From contig NZ_JAMOFV010000006.1 of the NCBI RefSeq assembly GCF_023656515.1, forward strand, positions 582,025 through 646,024: a stretch of 64,000 bases of DNA, given 5' to 3'. The notes under the pieces are model-generated. The model was not told the origin of the DNA and did no database searches. It was given only the letters and a program-made list of their open reading frames with translations. A program made the position numbers and the translations under genes. This stretch comes from Clostridium swellfunianum. GTDB lineage: Bacteria > Bacillota > Clostridia > Clostridiales > Clostridiaceae. The first letter of the stretch is position 1, and each line of letters starts with the position of its first letter. Below, one piece after another: positions 35,247 to 43,052 of this stretch.

Positions 35247-38200
35247 ATGTTTTATGCTTTGGAAAGAGTTCAAAAAATATGCTGGGAATTAAAAAACTAT
35301 GTTTACACAAACAGACTTCAAATTAATGATTATAAGATGCTTGAAGGCAACTATATTGGCTTGGAAGCAATGAAGAATGCTTCTGGTGAATGGAAGGAAT
35401 TCCATAAAGGCGATGAATGGGGAGGAAGAGACTATCACTGCTGGTTTAAGACAAGTGTTACTATACCTGAAGATTTTGCAGGCAAGGTAGCTGCTTTAAG
35501 CTTTAAAACCTTTGATGAAGGTTGGGATGCTATTAATCCTCAATTTATACTTTATATAAATGGAGAGCACATACAAGGTATTGATATAAATCACAGAGAA
35601 GTTATTATATCAGACAATGCAGAAGCAGGAAAAACCTATGAAATAGATTTACATGCCTACAGTGGATTAGTTGATAGAAAAGCTAAGCTGTTTGGTGAAT
35701 TAGTTGTTATAGATAAGTCCCTAAGAGAGTTATTCTATAATCTTCAAGTACCTGCTTGGGTATGCGAAAAGCTTGCTAAAGAAGATAAGCGCAGAATTGA
35801 TATGCTTACTGTACTAAATGAAGCTGTAAATATATTAGATTTAAGAAAGCCATTTTCAAAGGAATTTAATGAAAGTGTTGCAAAAGCCAACGAGTATTTA
35901 AGAGTTGAGTTCTATGAAAAGCTATGTGGGCATGAAGATACTATTGCAACCTGTGTTGGGCATACTCATATAGACGTTGCTTGGCATTGGACTGTAGCAC
36001 AGACTAGAGAAAAGGTAGCTAGAAGCTTTTCAACAGTATTAAAGCTTATGGAAGAATATCCTGAATATGTGTTTATGTCTAGCCAGCCACAGCTTTATAA
36101 GTTCCTAAAGGAAGACCATCCTCATGTATATGAAAAGATAAAAGAAAAGGTTAAAGAAGGGGTATGGGAAACTGAAGGAGCCATGTGGCTTGAAGCTGAT
36201 TGTAACGTAACCTCAGGAGAATCCTTAGTACGTCAAATTCTATTTGGAAAGAGATTTTTCAAGCAGGAATTCGGAGTTGAAAGTGAAATACTATGGCTTC
36301 CAGACGTATTCGGCTACAGTGCAGCTCTTCCACAAATATTAAAGAAATCAGATGTAAATTATTTTATGACTACCAAGATTGCTTGGAATCAATTTAACAA
36401 GATGCCATATGATACATTTATGTGGCAAGGAATAGATGGAACAGAAGTGTTAACACACTTTATAACTACAAAGGATCCATATCAAGATCCAAATTCACAC
36501 TTTACAACCTACAATGGTCAAATACACCCAGGTGCTATTATTGGAGCATGGGACAGATATCAGCAAAAGGATATAAATAACGATGTGCTTGTATCCTACG
36601 GCTTTGGAGATGGTGGCGGTGGAGCTACTTATGAAATGCTTGAGGTAGGTAGAAGATTAAACAAGGGTATACCAGGATGTCCAAAAGTTAAAATGGCAAC
36701 TTCAAAGGAGTACTTTAAGAAGCTAGAAACTAAAGTAAGAAAGAACAGAAGACTTCCTAAATGGGTTGGAGAATTATACCTTGAATATCATAGAGGTACC
36801 TATACATCAATGGCAAGAAACAAGAGAGATAACAGAATAAGTGAGAATTTATATGCTTCTGCAGAAAAAATGAGCTCACTTGCAATGCTTCTTGGCAAGG
36901 CTTATCCACAAGAAAAGCTAAACAAAGGCTGGGAAAATATACTTCTAAACCAGTTTCATGATATTCTTCCTGGTTCATCAATAAAGGAAGTATATGAAGT
37001 TACAAAAGAAGAATATAAGGAAATAATTAATAACGGCAGCGAAGTGCTTAACAGTGCATTGAAGACTATAGTTTCCAATATAAATTTAAATGAAAAATCT
37101 GTGGTTGTATTTAATACATTATCCTTTGAAAGAAATGATATAGCAAGCTTTACAGTGCCAGAGGGATTTGAAAATCCAGCTTTAATAGACGAAGCAGGCA
37201 AAGAAATAGTTTGCCAAAGAATAGAAGGAAATCAAGCTATATTCTTTGCAGAAGCGGTACCTGCATCAGGTTATAAAACCTACAAAATAGCTGAAGGTAC
37301 AGCTAATCAGGAAACAGCGTTAAAGTTAAGCAAGGATGGAGCAGAGAACAAGTTCTATAAAATCCTATTTGATGAAAAAGCACAAATAAAATCCTTGTTT
37401 GATAAGAAGAATATGAGAGAAGTTTTAAAGGAAGGTCAAGTAGGTAATGCTCTTCAAGCCTTTGAAGATAAGCCAATGAACTTTGATAACTGGGATATAG
37501 ACATCTACTACCAAGAAAAAATGTGGGAAGTTGATGATATACAAAAGGTAGAAGTAGTTGAGGCTGGTCCTGTAAGAGCTACACTAAAGGTTGAGAGAAA
37601 ATTCTCAGATTCTACAATAGTTCAAAAAATCTATGTTTACAATGATATTCCAAGAATTGATTTCAACAACTATGTTGACTGGAAAGAACACCAAGTGCTT
37701 TTAAAGGCAGCTTTCCCGATTGATGTTAACACTAGCAAGGCTACTTATGAAATTCAATATGGAAGTGTAGAAAGACCAACTCACCACAATACTTCCTGGG
37801 ATGTAGCTAGATTTGAAGTTGCAGGACAAAAGTGGGCTGACCTGTCTGAAGGAGAATTTGGAGTAAGCTTATTAAATGACAGCAAGTATGGACATGACAT
37901 AAAGGACGGCTTAATGAGACTTACACTTATAAAGAGTGGTATAGAGCCAAATCCAACTACAGACCAAGAAGAACATTACTTCACATATTCACTATACCCA
38001 CATAGTGGAGATTGGAAGGAAGCTAAAACTGTTCAAAGTGCATATGGCTTAAATGTGCCTTTATACACTGCAGTTGAAGATAAGCATGAAGGTAAACTTC
38101 CAAGAGAATTATCTTTAGTTAAGGCTGACAAAGATAATGTAATAATAGAAGTTATAAAGAAAGCTGAAGACAGCGAGGACTTAATCCTAAGATTATATGA

Positions 38201-38372
38201 ATGTCACAACAACAGAAGCAGGGTTAATTTAACCTTATCAAATGAACTTGAAAGTGTTGTAGAATGTAACCTTATGGAGAGAGATCTAGAGCCTGTAGCT
38301 TTTGATAAAAACAATTTCAGCTTTGAAATTAAACCCTTTGAAATTAAAACTTTTAAGTTAAAATTAAAATAA
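35247..38372 (+). CDS. Alpha-mannosidase, glycoside hydrolase family 38 (long form)
   Basis: 1041 residues, the length of yeast-vacuolar/Ams1-like and bacterial long GH38 enzymes. About 230 N-terminal residues form the beta and helical lead domain, then the catalytic barrel opens with GHTHIDVAWHWTVAQTREK (His241, Asp243); the nucleophile is Asp353 in LPDVFGYSAALPQ, and the late metal ligand segment QFHDILPGSSIKEVYE is intact. The C-terminal 400 residues are beta sandwich. It removes alpha-mannose from imported glycans in the cytoplasm. It lies 21 bases after the regulator gene behind AAAGGAGA and is followed by tandem repeats and two long hairpins. Base usage is slightly more uniform than in the GH38 genes on the left, suggesting high expression. 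Confidence 0.94.
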   Translation: MFYALERVQKICWELKNYVYTNRLQINDYKMLEGNYIGLEAMKNASGEWKEFHKGDEWGGRDYHCWFKTSVTIPEDFAGKVAALSFKTFDEGWDAINPQFILYINGEHIQGIDINHREVIISDNAEAGKTYEIDLHAYSGLVDRKAKLFGELVVIDKSLRELFYNLQVPAWVCEKLAKEDKRRIDMLTVLNEAVNILDLRKPFSKEFNESVAKANEYLRVEFYEKLCGHEDTIATCVGHTHIDVAWHWTVAQTREKVARSFSTVLKLMEEYPEYVFMSSQPQLYKFLKEDHPHVYEKIKEKVKEGVWETEGAMWLEADCNVTSGESLVRQILFGKRFFKQEFGVESEILWLPDVFGYSAALPQILKKSDVNYFMTTKIAWNQFNKMPYDTFMWQGIDGTEVLTHFITTKDPYQDPNSHFTTYNGQIHPGAIIGAWDRYQQKDINNDVLVSYGFGDGGGGATYEMLEVGRRLNKGIPGCPKVKMATSKEYFKKLETKVRKNRRLPKWVGELYLEYHRGTYTSMARNKRDNRISENLYASAEKMSSLAMLLGKAYPQEKLNKGWENILLNQFHDILPGSSIKEVYEVTKEEYKEIINNGSEVLNSALKTIVSNINLNEKSVVVFNTLSFERNDIASFTVPEGFENPALIDEAGKEIVCQRIEGNQAIFFAEAVPASGYKTYKIAEGTANQETALKLSKDGAENKFYKILFDEKAQIKSLFDKKNMREVLKEGQVGNALQAFEDKPMNFDNWDIDIYYQEKMWEVDDIQKVEVVEAGPVRATLKVERKFSDSTIVQKIYVYNDIPRIDFNNYVDWKEHQVLLKAAFPIDVNTSKATYEIQYGSVERPTHHNTSWDVARFEVAGQKWADLSEGEFGVSLLNDSKYGHDIKDGLMRLTLIKSGIEPNPTTDQEEHYFTYSLYPHSGDWKEAKTVQSAYGLNVPLYTAVEDKHEGKLPRELSLVKADKDNVIIEVIKKAEDSEDLILRLYECHNNRSRVNLTLSNELESVVECNLMERDLEPVAFDKNNFSFEIKPFEIKTFKLKLK

Positions 38373-38394
38373 AAACTTAAGTAAAAACTTAAGT
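38371..38394. repeat. Two exact tandem copies of a 12-base repeat
   Basis: AAAAACTTAAGT occurs at 38371-38382 and 38383-38394, overlapping the stop codon of the GH38 gene; each copy contains the palindrome ACTTAAGT. Confidence 0.8.
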
Positions 38395-38404
38395 GAAAAA
38401 TAAA

Positions 38405-38670
38405 GAAGCTGTCAGAAAATATGTTAGCATAAAAGTAGCTGAAATATATAAAAAATGCTGTATGAGCATTTAGCGAAGCCTAGAAGGTCTTAGCGAAAGA
38501 AAAGCCACAAACCTTAGTGTTGTTCGTTTGTTCGAGGTACGAGTTTTACGAAAACACTTGGTTTGTGGCTTTTCTGAGTTTAGACCTTCTTGCATAGCGG
38601 TCAGCTCATTAAGCATATTTTATATATTTCAGCGGTAATTTTATGCTAAACCATATTTTTAGACAGCTCT
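38405..38670 (+). repeat. Long hairpin element A (about 266 bases)
   Basis: The two halves are imperfect inverted copies over their whole length: GAAGCTGTCAGAAAATATG at the left end against the complement of CATATTTTTAGACAGCTC at the right end, then TTAGCATAAAA, CTGAAATATATAAAA and AAAAGCCACAAACC with their partners. Unpaired shoulders carry AGCGAAGCCTAGA (38472-38484) and TCTTGCATAGCG (38588-38599), and the apex carries GTTTGTTCGAGGTACGAGTT (38526-38545). These shoulders recur in element B. No coding potential is seen. It follows the GH38 gene at a convergent junction and could also stop transcription, although no T-run closes it. Confidence 0.85.
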
Positions 38671-38679
38671 TTTATTTTA

Positions 38680-38924
38680 GGTTCTGTTTAAGAATAGTGT
38701 TGATATGGAATAGGAACTTCCTCGTAGAAATCATTGAGCGAAGCCTAGAAAGTCTTAGCTTTCCGGCTTTAAAGGTCCGTTAAGAGCCGGCTACTGTTTA
38801 AAGCGAAGCGAGTTTAGTCGGCTTAGGACTTTTAAACAAAGGAAAGCTTAGACTCTCTTGCACAGCGAACGGTTCCCTAGAGGAAGTTCCTATTCAAAAA
38901 TCAACACTGTTCTTAACCATAACC
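38680..38924 (+). repeat. Long hairpin element B (about 245 bases)
   Basis: The ends GTTTAAGAATAGTGTTGA and TCAACACTGTTCTTAACC pair, then GGAATAGGAACTTCC (38707-38721) pairs with GGAAGTTCCTATTC (38882-38895), then AAGTCTTAGCTTTCC with GGAAAGCTTAGACTC, and inner GTCC/GGAC and GCCGGCTA/TCGGC stems. Shoulders: ATTGAGCGAAGCCTAGA (38733-38749) and TCTTGCACAGCGAAC (38856-38870). Apex: CTGTTTAAAGCGAAGCGAGT (38794-38813). Shoulders match element A and shoulders plus apex match element C, while the stems differ. It lies 9 bases from element A and ends 8 bases before the oppF terminator. Confidence 0.88.
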
Positions 38925-38931
38925 AAAAATT

Positions 38932-38975
38932 AAAAAGCAAGGTGAACAGTTTATACTCTGTTCGCCTTGCTTTTT
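38932..38975 (-). terminator. Intrinsic terminator of the opp operon
   Basis: AAAAAGCAAGGTGAACAG (38932-38949) pairs with CTGTTCGCCTTGCTTTTT (38958-38975), 18 pairs with one G-U and an 8-base loop. The A-run and T-run make it work in both directions; its right arm overlaps the oppF stop codon. Confidence 0.93.
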
Positions 38976-39897
38976 ACATCCATTTATTAAATTCTTCTTC
39001 TGTGGCAAGCACATAGTGAGTGCCTTCTACATGCCTGCTTGTGCCTTCAGCATAGTCTATGCCGCTGGTTCCATAGTCATAGCTTTCAGAAACTCTTTTC
39101 TTCTCCACAATTGGATTAGGATGAGGTATTGCCGAAAGCAGCGATTTTGTATAGGGATGAATTGGATTTCGAAATATTTCTTCAGTAGTTCCTGTTTCAA
39201 GAAGATAACCAAGATGCAAAACCCCGATTCTGTCAGATATATACTTTACCATGGATAAATCATGAGCAATAAAAAGCAGCGCAGAACCAGTTTCCGCTTG
39301 TATATCCTTCATTAAGTTTACAACCTGAGACTGTATAGATACATCCAGAGCACTTATAGCCTCGTCAGCTATTATAAGCTTTGGATTCATTATAAGAGCT
39401 CTTGCTATTCCTATACGCTGTCTCTGTCCTCCGGAAAACTGATGTGGAAATCTTGTGGCATGCTCCTTTGAAAGCCCTACCTTCTCCAAGATTTTATATA
39501 CCATTTCCTCACGTTCCTCCTTGCTTTTATAAAGCTTGTGAATATCCAAACCCTGAGCTATAATATCAAGCACCTTTTTTCTAGGGTTTAAACAAGCCAT
39601 TGGGTCCTGAAAAATCATCTGCATATTAATTCTAAGATGTTTTCTTTCCTTATCAGAAAGCTTTCCTGATATATTCACTCCATCAAAGCTTAGTTTGCCT
39701 TCTGTTGGGTCATAAAGCCTTATAATTGAACGCCCAATAGTTGACTTCCCGCTACCAGACTCACCCACAAGCCCATAGGTTTCTCCGGGAAATATTTCAA
39801 AGGAAACTCCATTAACAGCCTTAACAGTATGCTTTCTGTTTATTTTAAAATGCTGTTTTAGGTTCTTTACTTCAAGCAGAGGTTTCTTATTTTGCAT
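38974..39897 (-). CDS. oppF: Oligopeptide ABC transporter ATPase OppF
   Basis: 307 residues. Walker A is GLVGESGSGKSTIGR (about residues 43-57), followed by the Q-loop MIFQDPMACLNPRKKV, signature FSGGQRQRIGIARAL, Walker B LIIADEAISALD and the H-loop FIAHDLSMVKYISD. The C-terminal oligopeptide/dipeptide extension with YTKSLLSAIPHPNP is present; the last 30 residues (GTHYVLATEEEFNKWM) are typical of OppF. With OppD it powers uptake of peptides. Its start overlaps the oppD end by 11 bases. Last gene of the operon. Confidence 0.95.
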   Translation of the reverse strand: MQNKKPLLEVKNLKQHFKINRKHTVKAVNGVSFEIFPGETYGLVGESGSGKSTIGRSIIRLYDPTEGKLSFDGVNISGKLSDKERKHLRINMQMIFQDPMACLNPRKKVLDIIAQGLDIHKLYKSKEEREEMVYKILEKVGLSKEHATRFPHQFSGGQRQRIGIARALIMNPKLIIADEAISALDVSIQSQVVNLMKDIQAETGSALLFIAHDLSMVKYISDRIGVLHLGYLLETGTTEEIFRNPIHPYTKSLLSAIPHPNPIVEKKRVSESYDYGTSGIDYAEGTSRHVEGTHYVLATEEEFNKWM

Positions 39898-40966
39898 ACT
39901 CTCTCGCCTCCTTAAGCATTCTGTCTACTCTGTTTCTAAGGGCATCAGGCATCTCCACCTTTGGAGCTTTCTCATGCAAAAGCCAAGTGGCAGCGTAATG
40001 GGTGTCTGATATCTTAAACATTGGAGGTTCAAGTCGGTTGTCAATATTTAAAGCATAAAGGTTTCTTGGAGCAAAGGGATCTCCTACTACCTGACATGCA
40101 AGGTTAGGAGGTGTTCCTGGTATGGTGTACAGCTTATCGTCCTTTGTTTCCAAATCAGGCATAGCAGATAGAAGTCCCCAAGTATATGGATGTTTAGGCT
40201 CATAAAACACTTCCTCTACCGTTCCCTTTTCAACAATCTTTCCTGCATACATAACCGCCACATAGTCCGCAACCTTTGCAACAACCCCAAGGTCATGGGT
40301 AATGTATATAACAGAAATATTCATTTTCCTTTGAATATCCTTAATAAGCTCAAGTATTTTTGCCTGTATAGTAACATCCAAGGCAGTTGTAGGCTCATCG
40401 CAAATTAGCACCTCAGGGTTACAAGCTAGAGCAATTGCTATAACAACCCTCTGTCTCATGCCACCTGAAAGCTGATGAGGGTAATTCTTAATACGCTTCT
40501 TCGCATCTACAATTCCAACAAGCTCCAAAAGCTCAATAGCTTTTTTATAGGCTTCCTGCTTAGGAGTTTTATAGTGCCAGATCATCCCCTCAACTATCTG
40601 TGCTCCAATAGTCATAGTAGGATTTAAAGAAGTCATAGGGTCTTGAAAAATCATAGCCATACGTTTTCCGTTTATTCTCTGCCTAAGCTCCTTCTTTGAA
40701 AGCTTTAAAATATCAACCTGTACTTTTTCATTATTTCTATTATAAGTAAAGTTGATTGAGCCTGAGTTTACCTGTCCATTACTGCTTAGTATTCCCATGG
40801 CAGCCTTCATAGTAACAGACTTTCCGCTTCCGCTCTCTCCTACAATAGCCAAGGTTTCACCCTTGTATAAATCAAGCTTCACCCCTCTTATTGCATTAAC
40901 GCTTCCCGAAGAAGTTTTAAAGGATATAGACAAATCTCTAATTGATAACACTTTTTCTTTTTCCAT
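39887..40966 (-). CDS. oppD: Oligopeptide ABC transporter ATPase OppD
   Basis: 359 residues, slightly longer than OppF. Walker A is IVGESGSGKSVTMKA (about residues 39-53), then MIFQDPMTSLNPTMTIG, LSGGMRQRVVIAIAL, VLICDEPTTALDVT and YITHDLGVVAKVAD. The C-terminal region includes the cysteine-poor oligopeptide signature GTPPNLACQVVGDPFAPRN, in which family members often have four iron-sulphur cysteines; only one cysteine is kept here. Starts at ATG behind AGGAGG, 11 bases after oppC. Confidence 0.95.
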   Translation of the reverse strand: MEKEKVLSIRDLSISFKTSSGSVNAIRGVKLDLYKGETLAIVGESGSGKSVTMKAAMGILSSNGQVNSGSINFTYNRNNEKVQVDILKLSKKELRQRINGKRMAMIFQDPMTSLNPTMTIGAQIVEGMIWHYKTPKQEAYKKAIELLELVGIVDAKKRIKNYPHQLSGGMRQRVVIAIALACNPEVLICDEPTTALDVTIQAKILELIKDIQRKMNISVIYITHDLGVVAKVADYVAVMYAGKIVEKGTVEEVFYEPKHPYTWGLLSAMPDLETKDDKLYTIPGTPPNLACQVVGDPFAPRNLYALNIDNRLEPPMFKISDTHYAATWLLHEKAPKVEMPDALRNRVDRMLKEAREYAK

Positions 40967-40977
40967 ATTAAAACCTC

Positions 40978-42039
40978 CTACATTTCCTTCAGTTTAGGAT
41001 CGAAAGCATCCCTCAGGCCATCCGCCAAAAGATTGAAGCTAAGCATTAGTATTGCAAGCACAAATACTGGCGGCATTATCATATAGGGATGAGTTGTAAA
41101 GGACTTAAAGGCATCGCTTATTAGAGAACCTAAAGATGCCATCGGCGCTGGTACACCTAAGCCTATAAAAGCCAGAAAAGCTTCAGTAAATATGGCGTTT
41201 GGTATGGAAAACATGGTATTTGTTATGATAGCTCCTAGTATATTAGGCAGAATCTCCTTAAAAATAATAAAGAAATCTCTTGCTCCTAAGGTTCTTGAGG
41301 CAAGAACAAATTCCTGTTCCTTAAGCTTAAGCATCTGAGCTCTTGCAATACGGCTCATACCTATCCAACCGGTTATCATAAGGGAAAAGGTAATAGTTAA
41401 TAGCCCAGGCTTTAATACCAAAATTAGTAGTGTAACTATAACCAAGTTAGGTATTCCGTTTAGTATTTCAACAAAACGCTGCATGGCATTATCTACAGCT
41501 CCTCCAAAATAGCCCGAAATAAGACCATAGCTTAAGCCAAAGAGCATGTCGATAACAACAGCAATTAAAGCTATATAAAGAGAAATTCTAGTTCCCATCC
41601 AAGTTCTTGTAAAAATATCTCTGCCTAAAACATCTGTTCCAAACCAGTAATACACGTTCTCAAGTCCTGTCTTTTTACCATCTGACGCTACATATTTATT
41701 TATTTTCACAGTGCCTGTTGAGGTGCTTAGGCTTTCACTGCCATCAAAAATCCCAAGCTTCTCAACTGCTGGAATTCTTGGAGCAAGATTCTGATGGGTT
41801 ATTGTTTGTGAAGCATAAGTATGCCCATTTAATCCTACCCCAATAACAGCCATAAGGGTTATGAGAACTATACACACAAGGCCAAATATTGCCCCTTTGT
41901 TCTTTTTAAAACGGTTAAACACATCCTTCCAATAGGATTGGCTTGCATAAACCTTATCAAGCAGTGATAAATTCTCTTCACCAACCAGTTCAAAATCCTT
42001 TTCTAAGAATTCAATATTGTTATAAGCTACCTTACTCAT
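40978..42039 (-). CDS. oppC: Oligopeptide ABC transporter permease OppC
   Basis: 353 residues. A cytoplasmic N-terminal segment (about 45 residues), one membrane helix, a larger extracellular insert (about residues 70-130), then five membrane helices with the EAA-like loop VLASRTLGARDFFIIFKEIL. The start is ATG 42039 (MSKVAYNN) behind AAAGGAGG, not the upstream codon at 42057. It overlaps oppB by 8 bases. With OppB it forms the channel. Confidence 0.95.
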   Translation of the reverse strand: MSKVAYNNIEFLEKDFELVGEENLSLLDKVYASQSYWKDVFNRFKKNKGAIFGLVCIVLITLMAVIGVGLNGHTYASQTITHQNLAPRIPAVEKLGIFDGSESLSTSTGTVKINKYVASDGKKTGLENVYYWFGTDVLGRDIFTRTWMGTRISLYIALIAVVIDMLFGLSYGLISGYFGGAVDNAMQRFVEILNGIPNLVIVTLLILVLKPGLLTITFSLMITGWIGMSRIARAQMLKLKEQEFVLASRTLGARDFFIIFKEILPNILGAIITNTMFSIPNAIFTEAFLAFIGLGVPAPMASLGSLISDAFKSFTTHPYMIMPPVFVLAILMLSFNLLADGLRDAFDPKLKEM

Positions 42040-42973
42040 GGCTAACCTCCTTTGCAAGTCTTATTCTAGGATCAATAACTCCATACAACACATCAACTAC
42101 AAGCATGATAGCAATATACATAGCGCTATAAATAAAAGCAATTGCAACTATAACATTGTAGTCATTTGATTGTATTGCAGTTACTAAAAGGCTTCCTATA
42201 CCGGGAATTGAGAAAATCTTTTCTATTACAAGACTACCTGTCATAAGCCCTACAACAAGTGGAGCCAGTACAGTTATAACCGGTATTAAAGCATTTCTAA
42301 GCTGATGTCTTACTATAAGCCTTATGCCGCTTATTCCTTTGCTCTCTGCTAAAAGCATATAATCTGTGCCAAGCACCTCCAGCATTTCCGTTCTTGTAAA
42401 ACGAGCTATGGTAGCTACAGTAAACATAGCCAGAGCTATAGTAGGCAGTACAGAGGATTCAAAGGGATTATCCAGTGAATAAAGCAGAGGCAGTGCCTGT
42501 AGCTTGTAGCCTAAGGAATAAGATAAAGCCAGCGCAAAAACATAGGAAGGCAAGCTTACACCTAAAACAGAAATTATTGTGGTTATGGTATCCCAAACTG
42601 TATTGTGCTTTAAAGCAGCAGTTATTCCCAAAATGAGTCCTACCAAAGTTCCAAGCAGCACTGCCTGACCTCCTATTCTTGTAGAAACAGGCAGCCTTGT
42701 TTGAAGCAGCGTAGAAATTGGAGTGTTCTTTGAAATTGTATAAGAAACCCCAAAGTCACCTGTAAGCATGTTCTTTACATAATTAAAAAATCTTATAAAA
42801 ACCGATTTATCCAAGCCATATTTTGCATTTAATAGCGCAATCTGATCAGCTGTGAGTTTTTCATCATTAAAAGGAGATCCTGGCATAAACTCAAGCATTA
42901 AAAATAATATTAATAAAATTGCAAGCAAAGTAGCCACAGAAATCCCTATTCTTTTAAGCAAATACTTTCTCAC
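42032..42973 (-). CDS. oppB: Oligopeptide ABC transporter permease OppB
   Basis: 313 residues, six membrane helices; opening MRKYLLKRIGISVATLLAI and the extracellular loop with LMLEFMPGSPFNDEKLTADQ are typical of OppB/DppB. EAA-like loop YMLLAESKGISGIRLIVRHQL. Starts with GTG behind GGGGGAAGGG, about 80 bases after oppA with no clear terminator between, so read-through from the oppA promoter is expected. Confidence 0.95.
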   Translation of the reverse strand: MRKYLLKRIGISVATLLAILLILFLMLEFMPGSPFNDEKLTADQIALLNAKYGLDKSVFIRFFNYVKNMLTGDFGVSYTISKNTPISTLLQTRLPVSTRIGGQAVLLGTLVGLILGITAALKHNTVWDTITTIISVLGVSLPSYVFALALSYSLGYKLQALPLLYSLDNPFESSVLPTIALAMFTVATIARFTRTEMLEVLGTDYMLLAESKGISGIRLIVRHQLRNALIPVITVLAPLVVGLMTGSLVIEKIFSIPGIGSLLVTAIQSNDYNVIVAIAFIYSAMYIAIMLVVDVLYGVIDPRIRLAKEVSHE

Positions 42974-43052
42974 TAACCCTTCCCCCTTCCTGTCTTTAAA
43001 AAATTACAGTGGCTAATAAGCTAACCACTGTAATGCAATAGTCAAATAAAAC

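Noticed and set aside
38405-38924. Elements A and B as simple terminators or CRISPR repeats
   Set aside because: No T-run closes the hairpins, the opp operon already has its own terminator, and there are no regularly spaced direct repeats with spacers.
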